A DNA stretch of 64,000 nucleotides from Novosphingobium sp. KCTC 2891 (GTDB lineage Bacteria > Pseudomonadota > Alphaproteobacteria > Sphingomonadales > Sphingomonadaceae): NCBI RefSeq assembly GCF_025938155.1, contig NZ_JAPCZG010000006.1, positions 170,540 to 234,539 of the forward strand. Direction: 5' to 3'. Below, one piece after another: positions 1 through 8,276 of the stretch. The stretch's first letter is position 1. Each line of letters opens with the position of its first letter. The notes under the pieces were generated by a model. That model saw only the letters and a program-made list of their open reading frames with translations. It had not been told where the DNA came from and did not search any database. Both the position numbers and the translations under genes were made by a program.

Positions 1-1035
1 TTGGTGCAGCATGTGCGCCCCAAGCGCGACGAACCGCTCGCCCGGCTTCAGTCCGCTCGCAATGGTGGCGGTGTCCTCTCCGATCGCGGAAATGCGCACC
101 GGGCGCCAATCCACCTTCGCAGGCGAACCTGCACGGATCAGCCACACCCCAGGCCCGTTTCCGGTATCGCGGACGGCTCCAAGAGGAACAACGGTCGCAC
201 CGGCGGCGCCGGGTTGCGACAGTGCGATCGTGATGGTGGAGCCAAGCGGCGCAGAAGCGGCGGCGCCTGAGAGAACGTAGCGCGCTTCGAAGGTGCGCGA
301 AGCCGGATCGGCCGCGTCAGACAGCAACCGCAATTGCGCGGTGCCGGTGGCGCCAGCAAACGTGCTGGCGAGTGCGCTGGACCCGATCCGGGGCCTGACC
401 GTCTCCGGCAGTTGCACCAGCGCCTCGCGCGGACCCGACCGGGCGATCCGCACGACGATCTGGCCGGCGCCGACGACCTGGCCGGGTTCCGCCATGGTTT
501 CCACCACGGTTCCGTCTGCGTCGGCGACCAGCAGCGCGTAGCTGCTGCCGTTGCTGGCGACGCGCGCCTCTGCCTGCGCTGCCGAAAGCTGGGCGCGGGC
601 CGCATCTGCCGCAGCCTTGGCCTGATCGTATGCCGATGCTGAAACCGCCCCTGCAGCGACCATGTCACGGTAGCGCCGTTCGTCAGCGGCCGTCTGGATC
701 GCGCGGGCTCTGGCAGCCTCGAGTGCCCCCCGGGCTGCCTGGCTGGCAAGCGCAAGGTCGGCCGGATCTATCCGCATCAGCGGCTGCCCCCGCCGAACCG
801 CCTGGCCAGCCTGAACAAGCCGCTCGACGACTTTGCCGCCTACGCGAAATCCGAGATCACTCTGGACGCGCGCCGCGACGACACCGGTGAACTCCCGTTC
901 GCTTGCGCCGCTTTGCGATACCACAACGGTGCGCACGAGCGGCGGTTGCGTGCGAGGATCGGGATCGGATCGCGCGCAGCCCCCAACCGCAAGAGACAAC
1001 AGGATCAGCGCGCATTTCGGAGATGTCAGAACCAC
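1..1035 (-). CDS. RND efflux periplasmic adaptor (MFP) lipoprotein, partial
   Basis: Membrane-fusion protein linking an inner-membrane RND pump to an outer-membrane channel. The GTG start is set by an AAAGGAGGG ribosome site 7 bases upstream. The N-terminus is a lipoprotein signal with lipobox LAVGGC. A barrel/lipoyl half follows (EFTGVVAARVQSDLGFRVGG), then an alanine-rich alpha-hairpin (about residues 85-150) and the second lipoyl half (VADADGTVVETMAEPGQVV). 345 codons are visible and the frame is still open at the left edge, so the C-terminus, and probably the pump gene behind it, lie outside. It sits 63 bp downstream of a tetR-type gene in the same direction, and a candidate TetR operator lies in that gap. 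Confidence 0.88.
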   Translation of the reverse strand, partial: MVLTSPKCALILLSLAVGGCARSDPDPRTQPPLVRTVVVSQSGASEREFTGVVAARVQSDLGFRVGGKVVERLVQAGQAVRRGQPLMRIDPADLALASQAARGALEAARARAIQTAADERRYRDMVAAGAVSASAYDQAKAAADAARAQLSAAQAEARVASNGSSYALLVADADGTVVETMAEPGQVVGAGQIVVRIARSGPREALVQLPETVRPRIGSSALASTFAGATGTAQLRLLSDAADPASRTFEARYVLSGAAASAPLGSTITIALSQPGAAGATVVPLGAVRDTGNGPGVWLIRAGSPAKVDWRPVRISAIGEDTATIASGLKPGERFVALGAHMLHQ

Positions 1036-1074
1036 ACCAAGGCCCTCCTTTGACGAGAGCCTTTTGTTTCCTTA

Positions 1075-1097
1075 TGACCAATATGTCAACTAGTCAC
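1075..1097. promoter_or_regulatory. Candidate TetR operator, copy 2
   Basis: TGACC-N13-GTCAC lies between the tetR-type stop codon and the adaptor gene start. It has the same half-sites and the same 13-base spacing as the element in the tetR/outer-membrane-factor divergent promoter. That suggests the adaptor has its own repressed promoter. Binding by the neighbouring TetR protein is inferred. Confidence 0.45.
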
Positions 1098-1098
1098 T

Positions 1099-1713
1099 TC
1101 ACGGCGCCAGACTGCGCAAAATCAGGCCCGTCACTTCCGTCTGCGCCTCAGGAAGGAGATCGAAATTGCGCTCCATGTGCAGCGGATCGATGAACGGCAT
1201 CATGGTGTAGAAGATAGCCCGGCAGGTCTCGTCCAATGGCGTCTTGCGTTCGAATTCCCCGGTTTCACGGCCTTCGCGGACGATGGACGCGATCATTTCC
1301 CTGAGCGTGGCATAATAGGACTGCGAAGAGTTCCAGCGCTCGGTCGCCGAAAGCGCGGCAATCTCGTAGATCTTGCGATTGTTGAACAGAAGCTCCGAGG
1401 TTTTGTCGGTCAAGCTTTTGAACATACGCCGTAATTTATCGGTCGCGCTATCCCCTTGCGCGACAGATGCCTGCGTTTGCGACACGATCAGAGCCAGCCT
1501 TTCACCGCAGATCGCTTCACCGATCGCCTGCTTGGAATCAAAGAAGCGATAGATGTAGGCCTTCGAGAAGCCGATTTCCCTGGCAAGATCGGAAACGGTC
1601 GTCTTGCCAAAGCCATAACGGGTGAAACAGTCTCGCGCAGCCGTGATGATCTGGTCCCGGACGGCATGGTCGGCGGGACCGCGGGGCGAGGTTTCTGTAG
1701 CGTTGGTACTCAT
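1099..1713 (-). CDS. TetR/AcrR family transcriptional regulator
   Basis: 204-residue TetR-type repressor. The N-terminal helix-turn-helix (about residues 20-65: AARDCFTRYGFGKTTVSDLA, then SKAYIYRFFDSKQA) is typical. The C-terminal ligand-binding half is unspecific to the eye. It is co-directional with the RND adaptor gene and divergent from the outer-membrane factor gene, which makes it the likely local repressor of this efflux system. Its inducer cannot be read from the sequence. Confidence 0.9.
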   Translation of the reverse strand: MSTNATETSPRGPADHAVRDQIITAARDCFTRYGFGKTTVSDLAREIGFSKAYIYRFFDSKQAIGEAICGERLALIVSQTQASVAQGDSATDKLRRMFKSLTDKTSELLFNNRKIYEIAALSATERWNSSQSYYATLREMIASIVREGRETGEFERKTPLDETCRAIFYTMMPFIDPLHMERNFDLLPEAQTEVTGLILRSLAP

Positions 1714-1751
1714 GGCGCACCCCTACATCAGGACATGCATATTGACAACAA

Positions 1752-1775
1752 GTGACCATAATATACATCGGTCAC
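1752..1775. promoter_or_regulatory. Candidate TetR operator, copy 1
   Basis: Perfect 6-bp inverted repeat GTGACC-N12-GGTCAC in the 93-bp gap between the divergent tetR-type gene and the outer-membrane factor gene. The core TGACC-N13-GTCAC recurs upstream of the adaptor gene. Position and symmetry fit a TetR dimer or dimer-pair site. Confidence 0.55.
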
Positions 1776-1806
1776 AAACCGCATCCCGAAAGCGAGGGGG
1801 GTCCTC

Positions 1807-3285
1807 ATGCGCCTCATCAGAATGTTCCATCTGCCGATCTGCCTTGCTCCCCTGCTTGGAGGCTGCGTGACGACACCGGCCTATGCGCCTCCGTCCTCGC
1901 CCCTTCCCGCAGCCTATCCTAACGGAGCCGCGGTAGAGCATCGGGCAAATGCGGCACAAGATGCGGACCTCGCCCTGTGGTGGCGCGCATTCGATGACCC
2001 GCTGCTCGGCCGCCTCGTAGAGGATGGCCTGGCGCAGAATCTCGATCTCGAGCAGGCCAGGGCTCGGGTCATGCAGGCCCGCGCTGCCTTGAAGGGCGCG
2101 AATGCCGCCCTGCTGCCGTCCGGACAAGTCGGCGGTCAGGCAGGCCGGGCGTACCAGTCGCTCGAAACCCCTGCCGGACGCGTCGCGAGCGCCCTGCCCG
2201 GCTTCGATCGCTCGGGAAGCATCTACGAAGTGGACCTGGGCGCCAGTTGGGAACTGGACATCTTCGGCGGGAAGGACGCCGCGCGTGACGCAGCGCGCGC
2301 CGATTGGCAGGCCAGCGAAGCAGGAGCGGTTGCCGCAAGGCTTTCCGTCGCCGCGCAGATTGCCGACAGCTACGTGACCATCCGCATGCTGCAGAACCGC
2401 CTGGAGGTGGCGCACAAACAGCTTGAAACGCAGCAGAAGCTCCTCGGACTGGTGCAACTGCAGTTCAGCAGGGGGCTGGCATCCGAACTGCAGGTGAACC
2501 AGGCTGCGGGGGCGTTGTCGCAGGTCCAGTCAGCGATTCCGGCCTTGCAGAACGAGCTGGACGTTTCATCTAACGCACTGGACGTCCTGCTGGGACGTCA
2601 GCCCGGCACCATGCACGACCTGCTCTCCAAGCCCGCCGGTATCCCGGCGGCGCCTGCAATTTCCACTGCCGGAGGCCCGAGCGCCCTCCTTCGCCGACGG
2701 CCCGACATTATCGCCGCCGAGCGAAGGCTGGCAGCCAGCAACGCACGCATCGGCGTTGCGATGTCGGAGTACTATCCGAAATTCTCGCTCAGCGGCCTGC
2801 TCGGCACCGCGACCATGAACGCCGGCGGACTGTTTACCGGGAAGGCCACACAGGCCAATGGCGTGTTCGGATTGCGCTGGCGCCTGTTCGACTTCGGTCG
2901 TGTCGATGCCGAAATTGCCGCAGCAAAGGGCCAGAATGCCGAAGCGCTCGCGGCCTACAAGCTTACGGTCCTGCGCGCATCGCAAGACGTGGAAGATGCG
3001 TTTTCCACGTTGCTGCAGCAGGAAGCCCGGGCAGCGTCGCTCACCGATAGCGAGGCGTCTCTCATCAAAGCCCGCGACCAGGCCGAAGTTGGCTACAAGG
3101 GGGGCATCCTCAGCCTCCTAGAGGTTCTCGACGCTGACCGGCGCCTGCTTGAGGCCCGCGATGGCGCAATCCAGGCAAAGGCGGCTGCGGCGCGCGGAGC
3201 AGTTGCCTCATTCCGCGCCCTTGGTGGTGGTTGGTCTTCGGAGTTGCTTGCTGCCCCTGGATATCAACCACAAACCTCCGGCTGA
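1807..3285 (+). CDS. RND efflux outer membrane lipoprotein (NodT family)
   Basis: 492-residue outer-membrane factor, the TolC/OprM-like trimeric channel of an RND pump. Signal peptide and lipobox LLGGC are followed by the family opening WWRAFDDPLLGRLVEDGL and two outer-membrane efflux repeats (about residues 60-250 and 280-475). LLRRRPDIIAAERRLAASNA is the characteristic NodT/OprM motif of the second repeat. A strong GAGGGGGG site precedes the ATG. It is divergent from the tetR-type gene and completes the efflux set with the adaptor. Confidence 0.92.
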   Translation: MRLIRMFHLPICLAPLLGGCVTTPAYAPPSSPLPAAYPNGAAVEHRANAAQDADLALWWRAFDDPLLGRLVEDGLAQNLDLEQARARVMQARAALKGANAALLPSGQVGGQAGRAYQSLETPAGRVASALPGFDRSGSIYEVDLGASWELDIFGGKDAARDAARADWQASEAGAVAARLSVAAQIADSYVTIRMLQNRLEVAHKQLETQQKLLGLVQLQFSRGLASELQVNQAAGALSQVQSAIPALQNELDVSSNALDVLLGRQPGTMHDLLSKPAGIPAAPAISTAGGPSALLRRRPDIIAAERRLAASNARIGVAMSEYYPKFSLSGLLGTATMNAGGLFTGKATQANGVFGLRWRLFDFGRVDAEIAAAKGQNAEALAAYKLTVLRASQDVEDAFSTLLQQEARAASLTDSEASLIKARDQAEVGYKGGILSLLEVLDADRRLLEARDGAIQAKAAAARGAVASFRALGGGWSSELLAAPGYQPQTSG

Positions 3286-3322
3286 TTCTTCGACCTGGAT
3301 AATGATATCTCGCGAGTCCGGC

Positions 3323-3685
3323 TCAACTTGTACCGAGGACGGCATGGCGTTCCACGATGAACGGCAGTGAATTTTCGAGGTCGACGAAATTGGGCTCGTC
3401 CGGGCGGACCTGCTCGAGATAGGCCGGTTCGGCAAAGGCAGCCTGCATCGCATCGGCGTCGGCGAATTCCAGCAGGGCGACGCCGTCGTAGTTGCTGGTC
3501 ACGCCGAACATGCGCGCCACCGGACTGTCGCGATCCTGCACGTGATACTGCTCGTATCGGATCAGGTGACGAGTAAAGTCGCCGCAGGCGCGCAGCAAGG
3601 GCGCGTGTTGCTGGCGCCAATAAGTATCGAACGCTTCGAAGCTCATGCCTGGCTTGCGGCGGATGCAGACGATCAGGATGGTCAT
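3323..3685 (-). CDS. EthD-domain protein
   Basis: 120 residues with an EthD/dimeric alpha-beta barrel fold signature: MTILIVCIRRKPGMSFEAFD start, then YWRQQHAPLL and a C-terminal DLENSLPFIVERHAV. The family is named after a protein needed for P450-dependent ether cleavage in actinobacteria and occurs in catabolic operons, usually without a known reaction. It is last in a three-gene minus-strand operon and overlaps the aldo/keto reductase stop by 4 bases (ATGA), so it is translationally coupled. Confidence 0.82.
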   Translation of the reverse strand: MTILIVCIRRKPGMSFEAFDTYWRQQHAPLLRACGDFTRHLIRYEQYHVQDRDSPVARMFGVTSNYDGVALLEFADADAMQAAFAEPAYLEQVRPDEPNFVDLENSLPFIVERHAVLGTS

Positions 3686-4743
3686 GCCGCTGTCCCCTTC
3701 CAGTTGCCAGGCAGGCCGGGAATGTCGATCCGGTCACGCATTCCAGCGTATCCCAGCGTCATCGGCATGTCCCACTCCAGCATCGAATAGGGATGCCCGG
3801 CATCGAACGCGCTTGCCGCGTTCAATCGCGCCACGATGGCATCATCCAGCACAAGCCGACCGGCCGCCAGGTTCTCGACCAGCTGCTCGGGTCTTGTGGC
3901 TCCCACGATCGGGATGATGTTCCTGCGCATCATCCAGGCCAGCGCGACTTGGGCGGGCCGCGCTCCGATCTCGCTTGAGATCGCGTCGAGTTCGGCGGCG
4001 ATCGTCCTGTTGCGCGCATCGAGCGGCTGGAGCTGCATCGAATCCAGCCGGTTCGCACCCGATGCGGGGGCACCGCCGGTGTACTTGCCGCTCAGTATCC
4101 CGCCGGCAAGCGGCGACCAGGCCATGACGCCCACGTCATGCGCCTTGGCGAGCGGCAGGTGCTCGCGCTCGATCGAGCGCTGCACAAGGCTGTATTCAAG
4201 CTGCATGCACGCCACTGGCGCCAATCCCCGAAGGTCGTGGAAGGCCTGCGCGCGCGAAACGACCCATGCCGGCACGTCGGACAGCCCGATGTGCAGGATC
4301 TTGCCCGCGCGGATCAGGTCGTCCAGCGCACGCTGCACTTCTTCCACCGGCGTGGTGAAGTCCCACCAGTGGACGAAGTAGAGGTCGATATAGTCGACAC
4401 CCAGCCGCGACAGGCTCTTCTCGACCGACTGCACGAGGTTCTTGCGATGCATCCCCGCTTCGTTGGGGTCGCCGCGACCTGGCACCGCGTTGGCGTACTT
4501 GGAAGCGACCACGAAGCGCTCACGATCGGGAGCGATGAACCGGCCGACCATGCGCTCGCTTTCGCCACCTGTGTACATGTTGGCGGTGTCGATGAAGTTG
4601 CCGCCGGCCTCGGCATAGGCGTCGAACACCGGGCGGCATTCGTGTTCCGGGCGCGACCAGTCGGCCGCCTCGCCGAAGGTCATCGTGCCCAACGCGATCT
4701 GCGAGACGCGCAGCCCGCTGCGGCCAAGGATGGAATAGCGCAT
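3682..4743 (-). CDS. Aldo/keto reductase
   Basis: 353-residue NADP(H)-dependent oxidoreductase with a TIM-barrel fold. The catalytic tetrad is visible: Asp52 and Tyr57 (FIDTANMYTGGESER), Lys82 (VVASKYAN) and His125 (LYFVHWWD). The C-terminal cofactor loop IPIVGATRPEQLVENLAA is present. It resembles the YajO/AKR11-like group. It lies between the NTF2-like and EthD genes and probably interconverts an aldehyde or ketone with an alcohol in the same pathway. Substrate unknown. Confidence 0.9.
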   Translation of the reverse strand: MRYSILGRSGLRVSQIALGTMTFGEAADWSRPEHECRPVFDAYAEAGGNFIDTANMYTGGESERMVGRFIAPDRERFVVASKYANAVPGRGDPNEAGMHRKNLVQSVEKSLSRLGVDYIDLYFVHWWDFTTPVEEVQRALDDLIRAGKILHIGLSDVPAWVVSRAQAFHDLRGLAPVACMQLEYSLVQRSIEREHLPLAKAHDVGVMAWSPLAGGILSGKYTGGAPASGANRLDSMQLQPLDARNRTIAAELDAISSEIGARPAQVALAWMMRRNIIPIVGATRPEQLVENLAAGRLVLDDAIVARLNAASAFDAGHPYSMLEWDMPMTLGYAGMRDRIDIPGLPGNWKGTAA

Positions 4744-4750
4744 CGGGGCC

Positions 4751-5482
4751 TCAAATCGCCAGGCCAGGGTTGGCGCGCCATGCTTCGTCCGGCGGCGGGA
4801 TCACGCCCAACTGGATCGCGAACTCGCGGAAGTTCCAGTGGGTGCGGCACCGCACGATCTTGCCGTTCTTGTACATCTGCGTGGTCGTGCCGCGCGTGAC
4901 CGTGGTTTTACCGGCCGCCGGAATCCCGAAGAAATCCTCGTTGTGCGTGGCCTTCCAGATCCACTGCATATAGCCCCACTCGTCGTAATCGAGATCGGCG
5001 CCGAGGAAGATGTTGCCGGCAAAGCGATTGTAGTCGGCTTCCAGCTCGCCCTTCCATTCATCCGGCACGCCGCCCTTCCGGCGAACGCCACGGCTTTCGC
5101 CAGCGGGTCCGCCGTCATAGGTGAGCACCTCGAACTTGTGGACGCCGAACGGCGAATCCGGCCCCGAATTGTTGAACACCACGAAGGCCTTGTAGAGTTC
5201 CTCCTTGGTGGTGATCGTCTGCATGAACTCGATGTCCTCCCAGACGAAATCGTCCGCATAGTAGCCCAGCACTTCTTCGGCACCCTTGTCGAAGAAGGCG
5301 GTCACCCAATCCTGCGCAGCGGTGAAGTTCTTGTGCTGGCGCGGGCGAGATCCGCCCCCGACGCCGACCGCGCCATCGTCGGCCATGGCCAGCGGGGCGC
5401 CTGCTCGCAGCCGCGCGACCAGCGCCTGCTGCTCCGATGTCAGGTGTTCATCCGTCACGCGGTGCGAATACAGGATATGCAT
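4751..5482 (-). CDS. SnoaL/NTF2-like protein with N-terminal extension
   Basis: 243 residues. The C-terminal 190 form an NTF2-like alpha+beta cone (WVTAFFDKGAEEVLGYYADD to GKIVRCRTHWNFREFAIQLG). The segment QWIWKATHNEDFFGIPAAGK closely resembles the 144-residue NTF2-like protein at 13.3 kb, so the two are paralogues flanking one regulon. A low-complexity N-terminal stretch (about residues 1-50) is extra. NTF2-like proteins can be isomerases, hydrolases, cyclases or non-catalytic binders, so the reaction is open. First gene of the minus-strand operon divergent from the P450. Confidence 0.78.
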   Translation of the reverse strand: MHILYSHRVTDEHLTSEQQALVARLRAGAPLAMADDGAVGVGGGSRPRQHKNFTAAQDWVTAFFDKGAEEVLGYYADDFVWEDIEFMQTITTKEELYKAFVVFNNSGPDSPFGVHKFEVLTYDGGPAGESRGVRRKGGVPDEWKGELEADYNRFAGNIFLGADLDYDEWGYMQWIWKATHNEDFFGIPAAGKTTVTRGTTTQMYKNGKIVRCRTHWNFREFAIQLGVIPPPDEAWRANPGLAI

Positions 5483-5618
5483 CGATGTCCTCTCCAGTGG
5501 ATCGGCCGGCTATCTGCCGCGCTCTCGGTCGCAACGATGCGGTCGTGGTGCGCGTCCAGCAATAGCCCAGCGCGCCAACGCCCTGCTCAACGTGCCAAGT
5601 GACCGGAAATGCCATTGC

Positions 5619-5653
5619 TGGCACCCTTGGACCGTGTTTGGCACGTGCGGCCC
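5619..5653 (+). promoter_or_regulatory. Tandem AraC-type half-sites upstream of P450 operon
   Basis: Two direct repeats of TGGCAC-N4-GGMCC start at 5619 and 5639, exactly 20 bp apart. They lie about 90-120 bp before the P450 start. The same pair, same spacing and same orientation occurs upstream of the TonB receptor at 10.9 kb, next to an AraC-type gene. Tandem direct repeats two helical turns apart are the usual AraC binding pattern. Confidence 0.6.
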
Positions 5654-5739
5654 TTATTTTCCGTCCGGGCGAATCTACCATCGCAGACAACTGATGCAGG
5701 CTGGATCCTGCACAATGACAAACGGGAAGGGTATGACGA

Positions 5740-6981
5740 ATGGCAACGTCGGTTGATGCACCTGTGAACGCGGCGGCGCGGCTGGAATACGACCCGCTCA
5801 ATCCGGTGGTGAAGCACGAGCCCTACCCCTACTACACCGAGCTCCGCGCCAATGAGCCGGTGAAGTGGCTGCCCTCGCTCCAGGCCTATGGCGTCGCCCG
5901 CTATGACGATGTGAAGGCACTGCTCAGCGACGGCCGGCTGTTCTCCTCGTCGATGTTCTGGCCCGCGCTGCTCGGCGAATACGATCCCGTGCCGGAAGTT
6001 CCGCCGATGATCTCGATGGACCCTCCGGGACACGTCCACCTGCGCAAGCTTGCCAACAAGGCCTTCGTCCCGGCCAAGATCAAGGCGCTGATGGAGCGCA
6101 CCCGCGAAGTCGCCCACGAACTGATCGACGACATCATCGCCAAGCACGGCACCGAAGGCGAGATCGACTGGACCTGGGACTTCTGCTCGCTCTATCCGGT
6201 CACGGTCATCGCCCAGGTGCTGGGCGTTCCCCTCGCCCGTCGCGCTGAATTCAAGGTCTGGGTCGACAACCTGCTTTCGGCGGCCAACCGCGCGGCCTAC
6301 GATGAGGAGCGGCTGGCAGTGATCCGCGAATCCTCGGACAAGGTGCGCCGCTTCTTCGAGGATCTCTACGACGAGCGCGCCGCCAACCTGCAGGATGACC
6401 TGATCTCGGACTTCATCCAGGCCGAAATCGGCGGCGAGCGGATGACGCGGCTCGAAGTGATCCAGATGTCCATCCTGCTGCTGATCGGCGGGGTCGAAAC
6501 CACGACCAACCTGCTCGGCACCACGCTGATCGAACTGCACCGGCACCCCGAAACTTACGCGCGGGTGCGCAAGGATCCCTCTCTCATCCCCGCCTTGCTG
6601 GAGGAAGTGCTTCGGTACAATCCCCCGGTGCAGATCATCTTCCGCCACACGATGGCGGACACCGAACTTGGCGGCGTGCACATTCCCGCCGGCTCCACGG
6701 TGATGCCGCTGCTGGCCTCGGCCAACCGTGACGAGACCAAGTTCGCCAATCCCGAAGTGTTCGACATCGATCGCAAGATCGAAGTGCCGTTGATGTCGTT
6801 CGGGCAGGGTCCGCACTTCTGCCTGGGCAGCTATCTCAGCCGGATGGAAGCGAAGTCGGCTCTCGAGATCGCATTCGAACGGTTCGAAGTTCTCGAGCCC
6901 GTTTCGGACGAGGTCGAGTGGCTGGACTCCTACTTCGCGCGCGGCCCGCACCACCTCAAGGTGCGCTTCAAGGTGCGCTAG
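5740..6981 (+). CDS. Cytochrome P450 (bacterial class I type)
   Basis: 413-residue soluble P450, a haem monooxygenase that hydroxylates or dealkylates an organic substrate using electrons from a ferredoxin. Visible motifs are the I-helix oxygen-binding GGVETT (residues 250-255, Glu where Asp is commoner), the K-helix EEVLR (Glu289, Arg292) and the haem-ligand loop FGQGPHFCLG with Cys361. MISMDPPGHVHLRKLANKAF marks the C-helix region. It is the first gene of an operon with a 2-hydroxyacid dehydrogenase and an aldehyde dehydrogenase, downstream of tandem AraC-type sites. No ferredoxin reductase is in the window; a Rieske ferredoxin is encoded at 13.7 kb. Confidence 0.95.
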   Translation: MATSVDAPVNAAARLEYDPLNPVVKHEPYPYYTELRANEPVKWLPSLQAYGVARYDDVKALLSDGRLFSSSMFWPALLGEYDPVPEVPPMISMDPPGHVHLRKLANKAFVPAKIKALMERTREVAHELIDDIIAKHGTEGEIDWTWDFCSLYPVTVIAQVLGVPLARRAEFKVWVDNLLSAANRAAYDEERLAVIRESSDKVRRFFEDLYDERAANLQDDLISDFIQAEIGGERMTRLEVIQMSILLLIGGVETTTNLLGTTLIELHRHPETYARVRKDPSLIPALLEEVLRYNPPVQIIFRHTMADTELGGVHIPAGSTVMPLLASANRDETKFANPEVFDIDRKIEVPLMSFGQGPHFCLGSYLSRMEAKSALEIAFERFEVLEPVSDEVEWLDSYFARGPHHLKVRFKVR

Positions 6982-7049
6982 GTTCCGTTCAGGACCTTCG
7001 GAAATCGACAGTGAGCGGGGAAGCACCGGCAAACGCCGGGGGATGAATC

Positions 7050-8276
7050 ATGCGCAGACCAGACAAGTGTTTCAACGCCGCCGACTTTGAAGATGCGGCC
7101 AGGTCGCGCCTTCCCCGCCCTCTGTTCGATTACATCGCGGGGGGTGCTGATGACGAAGTGACCTTGGCCGCCAATTCCGCCGCCTTCGGTCGCTATGCGC
7201 TGGTACCCAACGTTCTGAGCGGTCTGGGTTCTCGCAACATGGCCCGTCGCGTGCTGGGCGGCGACCTTCGCCTTCCGCTGCTGCTCGCCCCCACTGGCAT
7301 GAGCCGGATGTTTCATCCCGACGGCGAGATCGGCGCATCACGCGCCGCAACCGCTGGCGGAGTGGGTTATGCCCTGTCGACGATGGCAACGACCTCGATC
7401 GAAGACGTTGCGGCAGCTTCAGCCGGCCCGAAAGTCTATCAGCTCTACCTGTTGAATGACGACGGGCTGAACCGCGCCGCCCTCGACCGCTGCAAGGCGG
7501 CAGGCTACACCGCGATCTGCCTGACGGTGGATACCATCGTGGCCGGCAATCGCGAACGCGATGCGCGATCCGGCCTGACCGTACCTCCCAAACTGGGGCT
7601 GGGCAGCCTGATCGACTTTGCCCGCCGGCCTGCATGGTGTGCGGCCTATTTCCGTTCCGGCAGGCTGAGCATGCCCAACGTCGCCGGAGCCGCGGGAGGA
7701 TCGGACACCGACCTGTCGACACTCGCCGGATTTTTCGCGGCAAAGATGGAAAGCAACATCACCGTCGAGCGGCTGGCGAGCCTTGTTGCCTATTGGGGCG
7801 GTCCTTTCGCGGTAAAGGGCGTACAGACGGTCGAGGACGCCCGGCGCATCGCCGGCGCCGGGGCAAGCGCCGTCATTATCTCGAACCACGGCGGACGCCA
7901 GCTTGACGGCGGGGCCGCCACGCTGGACCTGCTGCCGGACATCGTGGATGCCGACATCCCCGGCCTTGAAATCATTCTGGACGGCGGCATTCGCAGGGGC
8001 AGCCATATCGCCAAGGCGCTCGCACTGGGCGCCCACGCCGTGATGATCGGCCGCCCCTATGTCCATGCCCTCTCCGCCTTCGGCACCAGTGGCGTCGCCC
8101 GCCTGCTGACGCTGCTCGAAGCGGAACTTTCGCGCACGCTGGCCCTGCTCGGCTGCCAGTCGGTCGATGACCTCGACCGACGCCACATCCGGCTGGCCGA
8201 ACAGTTGCCACGATTTCTCGCCGAGCGGGCCGCGCCCGCGTCAGCCCCCATGATCAGGAACGGGACCCAGCCATGA
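7050..8276 (+). CDS. FMN-dependent alpha-hydroxy acid dehydrogenase/oxidase
   Basis: 408-residue member of the LldD/glycolate oxidase/mandelate dehydrogenase family, which oxidises an (S)-2-hydroxyacid to the 2-oxoacid with FMN. The opening RLPRPLFDYIAGGADDEVTL is diagnostic. The active-site loop SNHGGRQLD carries His280 and Arg283, and DGGIRRG binds the FMN phosphate. FAVKGVQTVEDA gives the conserved Lys. It overlaps the next gene by 4 bases (ATGA). Substrate is not readable; its place between P450 and aldehyde dehydrogenase suggests a hydroxyacid intermediate. Confidence 0.92.
   Translation: MRRPDKCFNAADFEDAARSRLPRPLFDYIAGGADDEVTLAANSAAFGRYALVPNVLSGLGSRNMARRVLGGDLRLPLLLAPTGMSRMFHPDGEIGASRAATAGGVGYALSTMATTSIEDVAAASAGPKVYQLYLLNDDGLNRAALDRCKAAGYTAICLTVDTIVAGNRERDARSGLTVPPKLGLGSLIDFARRPAWCAAYFRSGRLSMPNVAGAAGGSDTDLSTLAGFFAAKMESNITVERLASLVAYWGGPFAVKGVQTVEDARRIAGAGASAVIISNHGGRQLDGGAATLDLLPDIVDADIPGLEIILDGGIRRGSHIAKALALGAHAVMIGRPYVHALSAFGTSGVARLLTLLEAELSRTLALLGCQSVDDLDRRHIRLAEQLPRFLAERAAPASAPMIRNGTQP

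Noticed and set aside
138..755. 205-codon minus frame at the left edge
   Set aside because: The frame that starts at GTG 1035 encodes a recognisable RND adaptor with a lipobox; the other is an out-of-frame shadow.
5587..7032. 481-codon antisense frame over the P450
   Set aside because: The plus-strand P450 has all haem and helix motifs; the antisense frame has none.
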